Notes under the pieces: generated by a model
Told to the model about the DNA's origin: nothing
Databases searched by the model: none
What the model saw: only the letters and a program-made list of their open reading frames with translations
Shown: positions 8,729 to 19,560 of the stretch, piece after piece
How positions within the stretch are numbered: the first letter of the stretch is position 1
Layout of the letters: the number at the start of each line of letters is the position of its first letter
Position numbers and translations under genes: made by a program
NCBI GenBank assembly: GCA_030705695.1
Contig: JAUZPX010000002.1
Location: 1-36,132, forward strand
Direction of reading: 5' to 3'
Length of the DNA stretch: 36,132 bases
Origin: Bacillota bacterium
GTDB lineage: Bacteria > Bacillota > Clostridia > Oscillospirales > Acutalibacteraceae

Positions 8729-9868
8729 CTATAACATAACAGTTACGAAAAAACCGTTGACATTATCGCCTGAAATCGTATATGAATATCCGACAGGAAC
8801 TGAAACTTGCGTATTAAATCCGGTTGACGCTACATAATAAACTGCCCATTTTTTCCCTAAATAATCGGTAAATACCAGTGGATTACTCTTTGAGCGGCTA
8901 TGCAAAAGATCTACATACTCTTCAAAACAAAAATTATTATTATTCATATAATAAGCATGAGGTTCACCCAAATAGCGAAAATGCCAAGGCTCATTATAAA
9001 TTTGAGTTATGCTGTTCTTACTCGTTTGATAACGCTGCACCAAACCATATTTATAGCAATTTTCATTAATCCAAGAATAAATCCCTTTTCCGTTGTATTG
9101 ATCGGTCGTCAAATGTTTATTGTATAATGTTAGGTCAACTGCAAAACCAGTTTGATGCTCGCTGTATCCAGGAATTGCAACCCATTTTCCTGCTTCAGAT
9201 TTGCCTACCTGCGCAATTTCATCCTGATAAAGCTTTTCCTGCTTAACATAGCTTCTGAAACAGCTTGCAACCATGACATCGGTTTTCCCGGCATATTTGT
9301 AAAAATCGCCAAGCATATCGTTAAGTGCATTTATAAGAACTTTGTTTGCTTTTACATCGTTACTGGAAACCTGATATTTTTTGTTTGAATTGTCAATTAC
9401 ACTCTCGAGGTTTTCACCGTTTATCTCGCATTCATGCTGTTTGTTTACAAGAATCAATTCTCCCGTATGTATATCTTCGGTGGTTTTGTTAACACTAATA
9501 AAATTTTTCGGTAACACAAATTCAGGAACGTTGGTTTTTTTTGCGCCAATCGAATTATTTGAATTAATCTTAATAACAAAAATAATTGCCACAACCGCTA
9601 AAATCACTACTCCAAAAGCAAGCTTCGGATGCTTTCTTAACTGATAAAGATAATTTGGTCTTTTTCTTTGAAACTCCCTCTGAACAGCATGATTATAGTT
9701 TTGCGGATAATTCCTGGGTCGATTATCCGTTTTATGTATTGAGCCTGGATTCGGCTTCATATTTGTATGTGAATACGGTGATTCAGTCGGATTCACAGAA
9801 TGATGCCTTTGCATATTTTTAGAGTTTGGCGGCGGTTGTCTTCTGTTATAAGGAGTATTTGAGGACAT
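8729..9868 (-). CDS. M15 family metallopeptidase (VanY-like D-Ala-D-Ala carboxypeptidase), single TM anchor
   Basis: VASCFRSYVKQEKLY, PGYSEHQTGFAVDL, NEPWHFRYLG zinc-peptidase motifs. Confidence 0.9.
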   Translation of the reverse strand: MSSNTPYNRRQPPPNSKNMQRHHSVNPTESPYSHTNMKPNPGSIHKTDNRPRNYPQNYNHAVQREFQRKRPNYLYQLRKHPKLAFGVVILAVVAIIFVIKINSNNSIGAKKTNVPEFVLPKNFISVNKTTEDIHTGELILVNKQHECEINGENLESVIDNSNKKYQVSSNDVKANKVLINALNDMLGDFYKYAGKTDVMVASCFRSYVKQEKLYQDEIAQVGKSEAGKWVAIPGYSEHQTGFAVDLTLYNKHLTTDQYNGKGIYSWINENCYKYGLVQRYQTSKNSITQIYNEPWHFRYLGEPHAYYMNNNNFCFEEYVDLLHSRSKSNPLVFTDYLGKKWAVYYVASTGFNTQVSVPVGYSYTISGDNVNGFFVTVML

Positions 9869-9883
9869 GGGTATTCATCTCTC

Positions 9884-10288
9884 CTAATTATCCAATTGCG
9901 AAGTACAGTGAGGGCACCTGGAAGCATTAATATCAATTTCTCTACAGCAATAAGGGCAATTTTTATTTTTGGGAGCTTCCTCTGTTCTTTTGTTTATCCT
10001 CGATATTCTATTCATTCCTTTTACCATAAGGAAAATCACAAATGCAATAATTAGAAAGTTTATAACAGCAGTGAGGAACGCCCCATATTTGATATCGACA
10101 CCGTGAATATGCCAAATAAGATAATCAAAATTAGCTTTGCCGAAAATACCGATAATCGGTGAGATAATATTAGTTACAAGTGAACTTACAATCGACTGAA
10201 ACGCCGCACCGATAATTACGGCAATAGCAAGATCCATTACGTTTCCTCGCAAGATAAATGCTCGGAATTCACCAAAAACTTTCTTCAT
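9884..10288 (-). CDS. mscL: Large-conductance mechanosensitive channel MscL with C-terminal zinc ribbon
   Basis: FRAFILRGNVMDLAIAVIIGAAF; C-terminal CPYCCREIDINASRCPHC. Confidence 0.92.
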   Translation of the reverse strand: MKKVFGEFRAFILRGNVMDLAIAVIIGAAFQSIVSSLVTNIISPIIGIFGKANFDYLIWHIHGVDIKYGAFLTAVINFLIIAFVIFLMVKGMNRISRINKRTEEAPKNKNCPYCCREIDINASRCPHCTSQLDN

Positions 10289-10332
10289 GTCCTCACCCGC
10301 CTTTAATATATTATTATATAAATATTTTGCTA

Positions 10333-11607
10333 TTATTTTGTTACTTTATGAAAGATTTTTTTGCCTTTTTTTAATACTATATATCCGTTTGAAAAGCAAT
10401 TATTATCGATCTTTGCATTTACATCTGTAACTTTTTCGTCGTCTACAGAAATCCCACCCTGAATAACAAGTCTGCGAGCTTCACTTTTAGACGGAGCAAG
10501 CTTTGTAAGCACAAGCAAATCGAGAACCGAAACCGCACCGTCGGTAAAATCGCTTTCGGAAATTACTGTTGTCGGCATATTTTCAGTATCACTTCCTGCA
10601 CCGAAAAGCGCTTTTGCGGCATCTTGTGCTTTAATTGCTTCTGTTTCGCCGTGAATAAGCTTTGTTACTTCAAAAGCAAGAACTTCTTTTGCTTTGTTAA
10701 TTTCACTGTCTTTAAGTTTTGCAAGCTCGTTGATTTCTTCCATAGGTAAAAATGTTAAGATCTTCAGGCAGCGGATAACATCTGCGTCACCGACATTACG
10801 CCAATACTGGTAAAACTCATACGGGCTTGTCTTGTTCGGATCAAGCCAGACAGCTCCCTTTTCTGTTTTGCCCATTTTTTTACCCTCACTGTTTGTGAGT
10901 AGTGTAAATGTCATACCGCAGGCTTGAGCCGTTTCCGGAATCGGGTTGCCTGTTTCTTCGCTTTCCTTAACTGCAATACGACGAATCAGCTCTACGCCGC
11001 CAATTATATTGCTCCACTGGTCGTCACCGCCAAGTTGCAGCGTACATCCGTATTTTTTATTTAAAATATAAAAATCGTAGCTTTGCATAAGCATATAATT
11101 AAGCTCAAAAAATGTAAGTCCGCCACGCTCCATGCGCTGCTTATAGCATTCGGCCGCAAGCATTTTATTTACGGTGAAATATACGCCGATTTCCTTAATA
11201 AAATTAATATAATTCAAATTAAGAAGCCAATCTGCATTATTTACCATAAGCGCTTTGCCGTCGCTGAAATCAACAAGCCCTGACATTTGCTTTTGAAAGC
11301 ATTCAATATTATGTTCTATTTCTTCGTCGGTAAGCACCTTACGCAAATCGGTTTTTCCTGTCGGGTCACCGATTCTTCCTGTACCTCCACCAAACAAAGC
11401 AATAGGCAAGTGCCCTGCCTTCTGCATGTGCGACATTACCATAATTTGAACGAAATGGCCAACATGCAGGCTATCTGCCGTAGGGTCAAATCCAATATAA
11501 AAAATTGCTCTTTTGTTATTAAGCAGGTCTTTCACCTGCTCTTCATTTGTCATCTGAGCAATAAGTCCTCTTGCGTTTAACTCTTCAAATACTCCCATTT
11601 TCTGCAC
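10333..11607 (-). CDS. tyrS: Tyrosyl-tRNA synthetase
   Basis: [14 protein letters not shown] (HIGH-like), [24 protein letters not shown] (KMSKS-like), S4-like C-terminus ([14 protein letters not shown]). Confidence 0.95.
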   Translation of the reverse strand: MQKMGVFEELNARGLIAQMTNEEQVKDLLNNKRAIFYIGFDPTADSLHVGHFVQIMVMSHMQKAGHLPIALFGGGTGRIGDPTGKTDLRKVLTDEEIEHNIECFQKQMSGLVDFSDGKALMVNNADWLLNLNYINFIKEIGVYFTVNKMLAAECYKQRMERGGLTFFELNYMLMQSYDFYILNKKYGCTLQLGGDDQWSNIIGGVELIRRIAVKESEETGNPIPETAQACGMTFTLLTNSEGKKMGKTEKGAVWLDPNKTSPYEFYQYWRNVGDADVIRCLKILTFLPMEEINELAKLKDSEINKAKEVLAFEVTKLIHGETEAIKAQDAAKALFGAGSDTENMPTTVISESDFTDGAVSVLDLLVLTKLAPSKSEARRLVIQGGISVDDEKVTDVNAKIDNNCFSNGYIVLKKGKKIFHKVTK

Positions 11608-11698
11608 TCCTTAAGAAATCCAATGATAATTCCCTTCACCATAAATATCGGGGCAAGGATTTTATTTTTATGTGCATGTAAAACATGCATCCGAATAT

Positions 11699-11926
11699 TT
11701 ACAATACTTTTCTCGACGAATTTGACTGCTTCGCTTTTTTCTCGTTAAGCAGACGCTTTGTTTCTTCCTGATTTATTGAAATTTCACCTTCATCGGTAAT
11801 TTCAATAACATCGCCTTTTTTAACTTCTTTCGGCATTTCATCAAGTGGAATCGCAAATGTTCTTTTTTCTTTATCTTCACAGATTCCAAACCCGTTTTCA
11901 AAACGGTCAAAGATTAGCTTTTTCAA
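11699..11926 (-). CDS. DUF3006 domain-containing protein
   Basis: IFDRFENGFGICEDKEKRTFAIPLDEMPKEVKKGDVIEI pattern, immediately downstream of an MBL-fold gene. Confidence 0.75.
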   Translation of the reverse strand: MKKLIFDRFENGFGICEDKEKRTFAIPLDEMPKEVKKGDVIEITDEGEISINQEETKRLLNEKKAKQSNSSRKVL

Positions 11927-11938
11927 ATATATTCTCTC

Positions 11939-12850
11939 CTAACGTGATTTTTCCGTTAATGTTTTAATATGCTCCCCGTCGCTTGTAAATATCACCGTGC
12001 CGTCTTCATCGGTGCGAAACAGATGAATATTATCGGACAAAATTCGGTCTATTACCAATTTATCGGGAAGATTATTTCGGTCAGGTCCTACGGAAATCAC
12101 TGCATATTTCGGATTTGCTTTATCTAAAAACTCTTGCGAGCTAGAAGTCTTGCTTCCGTGATGCGCCACTTTAAGCACATCGCACGATATATCTTCTCCG
12201 CTGTTTAGAATATCTTCCTCGGCAGGGTTTTCAATATCGCCTGTAAAAAGAAATTTTGTTTTTTCGTAAGTAATTTTCAAAACCAATGCGGAATCATTGG
12301 CATTATTATATTTATTCAGAGGAGCAAGCACATCGATTCTTGCGTGCTTTAAGTTAAGCCGTTGTCCTGCTTTGGGATGTTCAACAGGAATGTTTTTCGA
12401 TTTCAAAGCACTGAGCATATTGTTGTAACAGCTAATATTTGTAACCGTGGATTTATCTTCGTTGTCTGTGCAAAAACGCTTAACATAAAACGTTTTTATC
12501 ACTTTCGCAAGATTTCCGATATGGTCATCATCGCTGTGGCTTGCAACTACAAGGTCAAGCGTATTTACATGTTGGCTTTTAAGATAATCAATTACTTTCG
12601 GCTTCAAAGACGGTGCACCAGAATCAATAAGGATATTTTGATCCTCGCATTTAATATATATTGAATCTGCTTTTCCGACATCAATAACATGAACGGCAAA
12701 CGGTGACTCAATATTGCTGTTAAATGTTGAAAGACCTGCAAACCCGAAAATCTGTTGCCAATTTGGAATGCCTAAACTGCCGCCATATGAAAATAGTAAT
12801 GAACATATAATAACAAAAATTACGGAAATTAGCAAAATTTTTCTTTTCAT
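11939..12850 (-). CDS. ComEC-C-terminal-like MBL-fold hydrolase, membrane anchored
   Basis: VHVIDVGKADSIYIK...ILIDSG, ASHSDDDHIGNL, FTGDIE, KVAHHGSKTSSS. Confidence 0.9.
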   Translation of the reverse strand: MKRKILLISVIFVIICSLLFSYGGSLGIPNWQQIFGFAGLSTFNSNIESPFAVHVIDVGKADSIYIKCEDQNILIDSGAPSLKPKVIDYLKSQHVNTLDLVVASHSDDDHIGNLAKVIKTFYVKRFCTDNEDKSTVTNISCYNNMLSALKSKNIPVEHPKAGQRLNLKHARIDVLAPLNKYNNANDSALVLKITYEKTKFLFTGDIENPAEEDILNSGEDISCDVLKVAHHGSKTSSSQEFLDKANPKYAVISVGPDRNNLPDKLVIDRILSDNIHLFRTDEDGTVIFTSDGEHIKTLTEKSR

Positions 12851-14721
12851 TTACGTTTGCCTCTGCTGTTTTGCCGTTTTGTTTTCTTTTGTTTTTGCAA
12901 ATTTACTTGTGTTTTTGACTTTACAGTTGACAAAGGCGCATTAATAAGACAGTTCTTGCCGCTGCCGATAAGATCTGTACGGCCAGCAATTTTCAGTGCT
13001 TCAATAACGATATCTTTATTTTTTGGATTAAAATATTGCAACAATGCTCTTTGCATGGCTTTTTCTTTCGGAGTTTTCGGTACGAAAACTTCTTTCATAG
13101 TATACGGATCAAGCCCCGTATAAAACATACATGTAGAAATCGTACCTGGGGTGGGATAAAAATCCTGAACCTGCTCAGGTCGTATATGCTCCTTTTTTAA
13201 AAACAGCGCAAGTTCAACTGCATCTTTTAGCGTTGACCCGGGGTGCGATGACATAAGATACGGTACCAAATACTGCTCTTTTCCCTGCTGCTTTGTTATT
13301 TGATAAAATAAATCTGAAAAGCGCTTGTATGCTTCAATATGTGGCTTGCCCATTTTATCAAGCACGGCAGCCGAACAATGCTCAGGTGCAACTTTTAGCT
13401 GTCCGCTGATATGGTACGACACAAGCTCTTTAAAGAACTCATTGCTTTCGTCTTCTAACAGATAATCAAATCGAATACCAGAACGTATAAATACTTTTTT
13501 TATTTTTGGTAGTTTTCTTAATTTTCTGAGCATATCAAGATATTCGCTGTGGTCAACTTGAAGCTGTTTGCAGGGCTGCGGCGCAAGACATTTTTTTCCT
13601 TTACACAACCCGACTGCCGCCTGCGCTTTACAAGACGGAAGCCTGAAATTCGCTGTAGGTCCCCCCACATCATGAATATATCCTTTGAAACGAGGGTTTT
13701 CGGTAAGCCTTTTTGCTTCCTCGATTATCGATTCTTCACTTCGCACCGCTATGCTACGCCCCTGATGAAATGCAAGAGAACAGAAATTACATGCACCAAA
13801 ACAGCCACGGTTATGTGTAATTGAAAACTCAACTTCTTCAATACCCGGTACACCGCCCACAGACTCATAAACGGGATGATACATTCTCTCGTAAGGCAGT
13901 GAGTAAACGAAATCCAGCTCTTCTGTTGTAAGCGGCGGCATCGGAGAATTTTGAATTAATATTTCCTTACCGTGCTTTTGAATAACTGTTCTGCCACGGA
14001 CGGCATCCTGCTCGTCCATTTGTTTTCTGGCGGCAACGGCGTATTCCTTCTTCGATTCACTGACACGTTCAAAGCTTGGCAAGTCAACGACCGACATAGG
14101 CTTATATTCATCAGACTTTACAACATAGCAAATTCCTTTTATATTATCGGCATTCTTTATTTCTTCGCCTCTGTTTAATAAATCGGCGATTTGAATTGTC
14201 TGATTTTCGCCCATCCCGTAAATTAGTATATCTGCTTTTGAATCTATAAGAATCGATTGGCGAACATTGTCGTCCCAATAATCGTAATGGGCGAATCGTC
14301 TTAAAGACGCCTCCAGTCCTCCAATAATTACAGGAGTATCGGGATACATTTCTTTTAAAATCTTACTGTATACAATTACGGCACTGTCAGGGCGTTTGCC
14401 TGATTTACCGCCCGAAGCATAAGCGTCGTCGCTGCGCTTGCGTTTTGCTGCTGTGTAGTGTGCAACCATGCTGTCTATATTGCCGCTTGTCACAAGGAAA
14501 CCAAGCCTTGGCTTGCCGAACCGCATAAAATCCTTTTTACTTCGGAAATCAGGTTCTGCAAGGATTGCGACTTTATAACCCTTTGCCTCAAGGACACGTG
14601 AAATTATGGCCACGCCGAAACTAGGATGATCAACATATGCGTCACCTGTAACGAAGACAAAATCAGGTGCATCCCAGCCTAAATCCTCTATTTCTTTTTT
14701 TGTTATAGGTAAAAATGCCAT
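12847..14721 (-). CDS. YgiQ family radical SAM protein
   Basis: NRGCFGACNFCSLAFHQGR radical SAM cysteines, KVAPEHCS, QVQDFYPTPGT. Stop overlaps the start of the downstream MBL gene. Confidence 0.93.
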   Translation of the reverse strand: MAFLPITKKEIEDLGWDAPDFVFVTGDAYVDHPSFGVAIISRVLEAKGYKVAILAEPDFRSKKDFMRFGKPRLGFLVTSGNIDSMVAHYTAAKRKRSDDAYASGGKSGKRPDSAVIVYSKILKEMYPDTPVIIGGLEASLRRFAHYDYWDDNVRQSILIDSKADILIYGMGENQTIQIADLLNRGEEIKNADNIKGICYVVKSDEYKPMSVVDLPSFERVSESKKEYAVAARKQMDEQDAVRGRTVIQKHGKEILIQNSPMPPLTTEELDFVYSLPYERMYHPVYESVGGVPGIEEVEFSITHNRGCFGACNFCSLAFHQGRSIAVRSEESIIEEAKRLTENPRFKGYIHDVGGPTANFRLPSCKAQAAVGLCKGKKCLAPQPCKQLQVDHSEYLDMLRKLRKLPKIKKVFIRSGIRFDYLLEDESNEFFKELVSYHISGQLKVAPEHCSAAVLDKMGKPHIEAYKRFSDLFYQITKQQGKEQYLVPYLMSSHPGSTLKDAVELALFLKKEHIRPEQVQDFYPTPGTISTCMFYTGLDPYTMKEVFVPKTPKEKAMQRALLQYFNPKNKDIVIEALKIAGRTDLIGSGKNCLINAPLSTVKSKTQVNLQKQKKTKRQNSRGKRK

Positions 14722-14738
14722 TATTTTCTCCGTTTAAT

Positions 14739-14898
14739 TATAGTTGATTAGCTTGAAAAGTGTACTTGGATTTGCGTGGCAATTTTTTGATGCGCAAGGC
14801 GGAGGAGGATGGAATCCTGTCGGATTCCGACGAGGACAACAAAGTGCAGCGGAAAATAGTGCGCAAAGGCTGTGCGGTTTTGGAGTTAATCAACTATA
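14739..14898. repeat. 160-bp TIR-bounded repeat element, copy A
   Basis: TATAGTTGATTAGCTTGAAAA ... TTTTGGAGTTAATCAACTATA; internal GGCGGAGGAGGATGGAATCCTGTCGGATTCCGACGAGGACAAC shared exactly with copy C. Confidence 0.9.
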
Positions 14899-14899
14899 T

Positions 14900-17464
14900 T
14901 TATCCTAAATTATTTCTTCGTTCAAGCCATTCCTGATGAGTTATTAGCACGCTTCTTGGCTTTGAGCCCTCATGCGGACCTACAATGCCCATTTGCTCCA
15001 TTTCATCTATAAGACGTCCTGCACGGGCGTATCCGAGTTTAAGGCGTCTTTGCAAAAGGGAGGTCGAAGCTTGTCCTGCTTCAACAACACATTTTATGGC
15101 ATCTTCCATCATTGGGTCGCTGCTTTCGGATTCTTCTCCGCCTAAGCCACCGTTTTTGCCTTTTTTGTTTAGATCTTCGGCAGCTATACGGTCAATCTGT
15201 TCAATAACATTTTCATCATACTTAAAGTTTGCATTCTTCTTTAAAAAGGCGGTGACACCTTCAATTTCCTCGTCGGAGGCATAGCATCCCTGCACACGCA
15301 AAGTCTTTGATGCACCCACAGGTAAAAACAGCATGTCACCTCGGCCGATAAGCTTTTCCGCTCCGCCAAAGTCAATAATTGTTCGTGAGTCAACTTGTGA
15401 AGATACTTTCAGCGCAACACGGCTTGGAATATTCGCTTTAATTACGCCTGTAATAACGTTTACCGATGGTCTTTGAGTTGCGATAACAAGATGCATGCCT
15501 GCGGCTCTTGCCATCTGCGCCAAACGGCAGATTGATTCTTCAACTTCGTTCGGAGCAACCATCATTAAATCGGCAAGTTCATCTATCGCTATTACTATTT
15601 GCGGCATTTTCTCAGTAGGAATAGGCAATCCGTCTGCTGTCATTGGCTGCTGTTCTTCTTCAAATAAAGGCGGCTTTTCAGCAAGCTCACGAATATTATC
15701 TTCAACCATTGAATTATAGGAATGAATATCTTTTACATTATACTCGGAAAAAAGTTTATAGCGGTTAAGCATCTCTCCAACTGCCCAGTTCAAAGCTCCG
15801 GCAGCCTTTTTAGCATCTGAAACCACAGGAATAAGCAAATGCGGAATGCCCTTATACTTTGAAAATTCAACCATTTTCGGGTCAACAAGCAACAGCTTAA
15901 CTTCGTCTGGAGAAGCTTTATACAAAATACTTATCAAAATAGAGTTAACGCAAACTGACTTACCTGAACCTGTTGTTCCTGCAATAAGAAGGTGAGGCAT
16001 TTTAGAAAGGTCGGTTATAACTATATTGCCTGAAATATCACGTCCCAGAACTACCGCAAGCTTGCTTTTCTCTTTTTTGAATTCCTTCGAGTCAATGAGT
16101 TCTCGCATAGAAACCATGCTGACAATCTTGTTAGGTACCTCGATACCGACAGCAGCTTTCCCAGGAATCGGTGCTTCGATGCGAACACCGTCAGCCGCAA
16201 GATTTAATGCAATATCATCCGATAAATTCGTGATTCTGCTTATTTTTACGCCTGCGGCAGGTTGAAGCTCATAACGGGTTACCGAAGGACCACGGCAGAT
16301 ATTTATTATCTTTGCCGAAACTCCGAAGCTTTCAAGCGTAGTGATGAGCTTTGCAGCATTATCCTGCAGCTCGTTCATGGCACCAACATCATTTGCTGAT
16401 TTTGAAAGATTCAAAAGTGAAATCGGCGGATACTTATATGTATCTATTCCTTTAATTAACTCGTTATAATCAACTGGCACGGTTTGAGGATCAGGCTGTT
16501 TGGCATCAGGCACTGTTACAGGACTTTTCTTGCTTTCAGAAATATTTTGTGCAATCTCTGAAGCCATGAGGCTTTCCGAGCCGGGTGCATTATTGAAAAT
16601 ACTTGTGATTTCTTTCAAATACTCTGCTTTATCTGTATTTTTAGATTTCGGAACAATTGGTTTTTTACCCTCTTCAAGAGGTATATCAATAGATTCATCA
16701 TAATGTTTTCTTTTGTTTTTGCCGAACAACGGAATATCAATGCGGTCGTGCTGTTTTTCGGCACTTTTTTCTTCGTTATCATCGTCATCGCAGACGTATT
16801 CATCATCATATTCAATATAGTCATCGTATTCTTCATATTCATCAGCACGAAGATGCCTTTGTTCATTGTACCTTTTTGCGGCTGCAACAGGTTTTTTCGC
16901 GGCATCCGCAATATGTGAAAGAGTTATTCCAGTTAAGAACATAAACAATACGGCAGACAAAATAATAAACGTAATTCTCGCTCCCACAAGTCCGAACCAC
17001 ACTGCCATAGGATAGCCAAGAAATGCGCCCAGAAGTCCTGCACCTCTTAAGGCTGTACCGTTTGAGTATGCATAAGATAATCCGCTTAAATAACTGTCGC
17101 TCGGCGTACTATTTAAAAAGCACAAATATACAACGGCAGAAGCAGAAACAATAAATGAAATTGAAAGCCAAAGCTTCGCTTTTATACGGGCATTCTGTTT
17201 CTCTTTTGCCCAAGTAAAAGCCACGAAAATCATAAAGAGCGGCCATAAAAAGGCACACAATCCTGAAAGTCCCAACAAAAAACTATGCAGGAAACACCAA
17301 ACATTTTGCCCTTTAATAAACGTTAGAAACAGCAAAAGTAGAGCACAAGCAAAAAGCACAAGTGCTTTTGCCTGTACATGATTGTTTTTAGAAACCGTAG
17401 TTCTGCTACTTTTTCTATTTTGTGAATTTCTCATATTGCTTTTCTTTTTCATTTTTGCTGCCAT
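14900..17464 (-). CDS. DNA translocase FtsK/SpoIIIE
   Basis: [17 protein letters not shown] Walker [12 protein letters not shown] Walker B, C-terminal winged helix ([30 protein letters not shown]). Confidence 0.95.
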   Translation of the reverse strand: MAAKMKKKSNMRNSQNRKSSRTTVSKNNHVQAKALVLFACALLLLFLTFIKGQNVWCFLHSFLLGLSGLCAFLWPLFMIFVAFTWAKEKQNARIKAKLWLSISFIVSASAVVYLCFLNSTPSDSYLSGLSYAYSNGTALRGAGLLGAFLGYPMAVWFGLVGARITFIILSAVLFMFLTGITLSHIADAAKKPVAAAKRYNEQRHLRADEYEEYDDYIEYDDEYVCDDDDNEEKSAEKQHDRIDIPLFGKNKRKHYDESIDIPLEEGKKPIVPKSKNTDKAEYLKEITSIFNNAPGSESLMASEIAQNISESKKSPVTVPDAKQPDPQTVPVDYNELIKGIDTYKYPPISLLNLSKSANDVGAMNELQDNAAKLITTLESFGVSAKIINICRGPSVTRYELQPAAGVKISRITNLSDDIALNLAADGVRIEAPIPGKAAVGIEVPNKIVSMVSMRELIDSKEFKKEKSKLAVVLGRDISGNIVITDLSKMPHLLIAGTTGSGKSVCVNSILISILYKASPDEVKLLLVDPKMVEFSKYKGIPHLLIPVVSDAKKAAGALNWAVGEMLNRYKLFSEYNVKDIHSYNSMVEDNIRELAEKPPLFEEEQQPMTADGLPIPTEKMPQIVIAIDELADLMMVAPNEVEESICRLAQMARAAGMHLVIATQRPSVNVITGVIKANIPSRVALKVSSQVDSRTIIDFGGAEKLIGRGDMLFLPVGASKTLRVQGCYASDEEIEGVTAFLKKNANFKYDENVIEQIDRIAAEDLNKKGKNGGLGGEESESSDPMMEDAIKCVVEAGQASTSLLQRRLKLGYARAGRLIDEMEQMGIVGPHEGSKPRSVLITHQEWLERRNNLG

Positions 17465-17535
17465 TTTTTCACTCCACTAAAATAAACGTCAGACAATTTG
17501 TTTTTTCACTTAAATCTAAAAACCTCATTAAATGG

Positions 17536-18495
17536 TTATCTGGGTACAAGAGAAGATCCGTTTATGGGTACTTGCGTAAATAAATTCTGATTTGTAATAT
17601 TTTCAAGCAAACAAATAATCAGAACCAATAATCCCATACAAGCTGTATATACTATAAAAATTGCCATTTTATCGGTTTTTAAAAGCCATCTGAATAGCTT
17701 GATTGCAAAAAATCCAACAATAGCTGAAGTAATAATTCCTACTGCAATTACTCCGCCGCTGATTCCAATTCCGCCCTTAATTGCCAAAGCTTTATGCCCT
17801 TCAATCAAAACCGCTGCAAAAATTGTTGGAATGGCAATAATAAAAGTATAATCAAAAGCAGTTTGGCGGTTAAGTCCTCTCATTTCGCCTGCTGAAAGCG
17901 TAGAACCGGAACGCGAAAGCCCCGGGAATATAGCAGCAACCATCTGTATCAATCCAATGAAAAGAGCATCTTTAAATGTTAAATTTGTTTTTCCTGAATC
18001 TTTTACCATAACACGCAGCGGAGAGTTCTTAATGATTTTATCATTGCAGCTTTTTCCAATAGCAAGAAGAATACTTGTAACAATAAGTGAGAATCCAACA
18101 ACTATAATATTACTTGCGATTCCCTCCGAGATTTTCATACCAGTTTGTCCGTCTGTAAAGGGAATAGGAATATACAGCAAAAACAAAGGCAAAAGTCCTA
18201 CTACCAGCATGATAATCAAATTAAAATCTTCGTTACGCTCGCTCCATTTGAATTTCCCTTGGAAAATATCGCTTAGCGTTGAGAAAAGCGCAACTATTAA
18301 GCGGATTATCATCTTCCAATACACAACAACAACTGCCAGTAACGTTCCTGCATGAAGCATAACGTCAAAAAACAGATTGTCTTTTGTAACTCCTAAAATA
18401 TGTTGGCTAATTGCAAGGTGTCCGCTGCTTGAAACAGGCAGAAATTCGGTAAGCCCTTGCACTACTCCCTGAATAATCGAATCGAGAATCGTCAT
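17536..18495 (-). CDS. uppP: Undecaprenyl-diphosphate phosphatase
   Basis: IIQGVVQGLTEFLPVSSSGHL and FPGLSRSGSTLSAG motifs. Confidence 0.95.
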   Translation of the reverse strand: MTILDSIIQGVVQGLTEFLPVSSSGHLAISQHILGVTKDNLFFDVMLHAGTLLAVVVVYWKMIIRLIVALFSTLSDIFQGKFKWSERNEDFNLIIMLVVGLLPLFLLYIPIPFTDGQTGMKISEGIASNIIVVGFSLIVTSILLAIGKSCNDKIIKNSPLRVMVKDSGKTNLTFKDALFIGLIQMVAAIFPGLSRSGSTLSAGEMRGLNRQTAFDYTFIIAIPTIFAAVLIEGHKALAIKGGIGISGGVIAVGIITSAIVGFFAIKLFRWLLKTDKMAIFIVYTACMGLLVLIICLLENITNQNLFTQVPINGSSLVPR

Positions 18496-18528
18496 ATGTA
18501 TTTCTCCTTAACTCATCATTATGTAATT

Positions 18529-18548
18529 TGGAACGAATATTCGTTCCA
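18529..18548. promoter_or_regulatory. Perfect 20-bp palindrome in the tepA-like/uppP intergenic region (candidate operator)
   Basis: TGGAACGAATATTCGTTCCA is identical to its reverse complement. Confidence 0.5.
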
Positions 18549-18557
18549 TATAAAATA

Positions 18558-19379
18558 TTACTTTTTTGATTTTTGTTTTGATTTTGTCGGCTTTGCCTGT
18601 TTTTCGTCTTGCTTTTTATATTCTTCAATCATAGAATACAATTCAGCCATGGCTTCGCTTAATGTACCGACTTTATCGATAAGCCCTTCTCTTACGGCAT
18701 CTTCACCGTCAAGAATTGTGCCGATATCCATGACAAGCTCTTCGGTATTCATAGCAAGTTCAAGATATCTTTGATGGGGAATACCGGAATTCTCAGCAAC
18801 AAATGTTGTGATTCGATCCTGCATTCTCTGGAAATATTCAAAAGTTTGCGGTACGCCTAGCATTAAGCCATTCATACGAACAGGATGTACCGTCATGGAT
18901 GCGCTTTTCGCAATGTAAGAGCGTTTTGCAGCAACTGCAAGAGGAATACCAATTGAATGTCCGCCGCCCAAAACAATTGAAATTGTCGGCTTTTTCATTC
19001 CTGCAACTAGTTCTGCGATAGCAAGTCCCGCTTCCACGTCACCGCCAACAGTATTCAGTAAAATAAGCAATCCGTCAATACGGTCGTCCTCATCAATAGC
19101 TACAAGCTGCGGAATTACATGCTCATATTTGGTGGTTTTATTTTGCTCTGGCAAAATAAAATGCCCCTCAATTTGACCAATAATCGTTAAACAGTGGATA
19201 AGGTATTTCCCTTTGCTCGCTATTACCGAACCCATCTCGTTAATTTGCTCGGACTGTCCGTCGCCTTTATTTTCAGATGACGGATTATTAACATCTTCTT
19301 CCTGATCGGCAGGATTTTTTATAAATTCATTTTTTACATTTGTATTATTTTTGTTTTTAACTTGCTTTTGATTTTTCAT
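18558..19379 (-). CDS. ClpP-class serine protease, TepA-like
   Basis: [68 protein letters not shown]; adjacent to FtsK/UppP genes. Confidence 0.85.
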   Translation of the reverse strand: MKNQKQVKNKNNTNVKNEFIKNPADQEEDVNNPSSENKGDGQSEQINEMGSVIASKGKYLIHCLTIIGQIEGHFILPEQNKTTKYEHVIPQLVAIDEDDRIDGLLILLNTVGGDVEAGLAIAELVAGMKKPTISIVLGGGHSIGIPLAVAAKRSYIAKSASMTVHPVRMNGLMLGVPQTFEYFQRMQDRITTFVAENSGIPHQRYLELAMNTEELVMDIGTILDGEDAVREGLIDKVGTLSEAMAELYSMIEEYKKQDEKQAKPTKSKQKSKK

Positions 19380-19560
19380 GGTTTACACCTCCAACGGATA
19401 GTTTTCCGTGAAGCTGCAAATAAATACATAATTAGCTATGATATATTATATCAGTAAACAATTCTATCGGCAAGAAAATTTATCTTTTTTTCTAAATTAT
19501 ATATTAATTTTCTTGATTTTATAGTATGCTAATAATGATTATTTAAAAGAATAATTTAAA

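Noticed and set aside
11608-11698. T-box riboswitch upstream of tyrS
   Set aside because: The short region upstream lacks a recognisable T-box sequence (TGGNACCGCG) and antiterminator; only a small GCATG hairpin is visible.
16615-16911. Minus-strand [22 protein letters not shown]... as a programmed frameshift product of ftsK
   Set aside because: It is an alternate frame of the acidic linker region; no slippery site or homology seen, and ftsK is intact.
14985-16918. Several plus-strand ORFs opposite ftsK/spoIIIE
   Set aside because: Antisense shadows of a strongly supported CDS; Ser/Ile-rich translations typical of reverse-strand readings.
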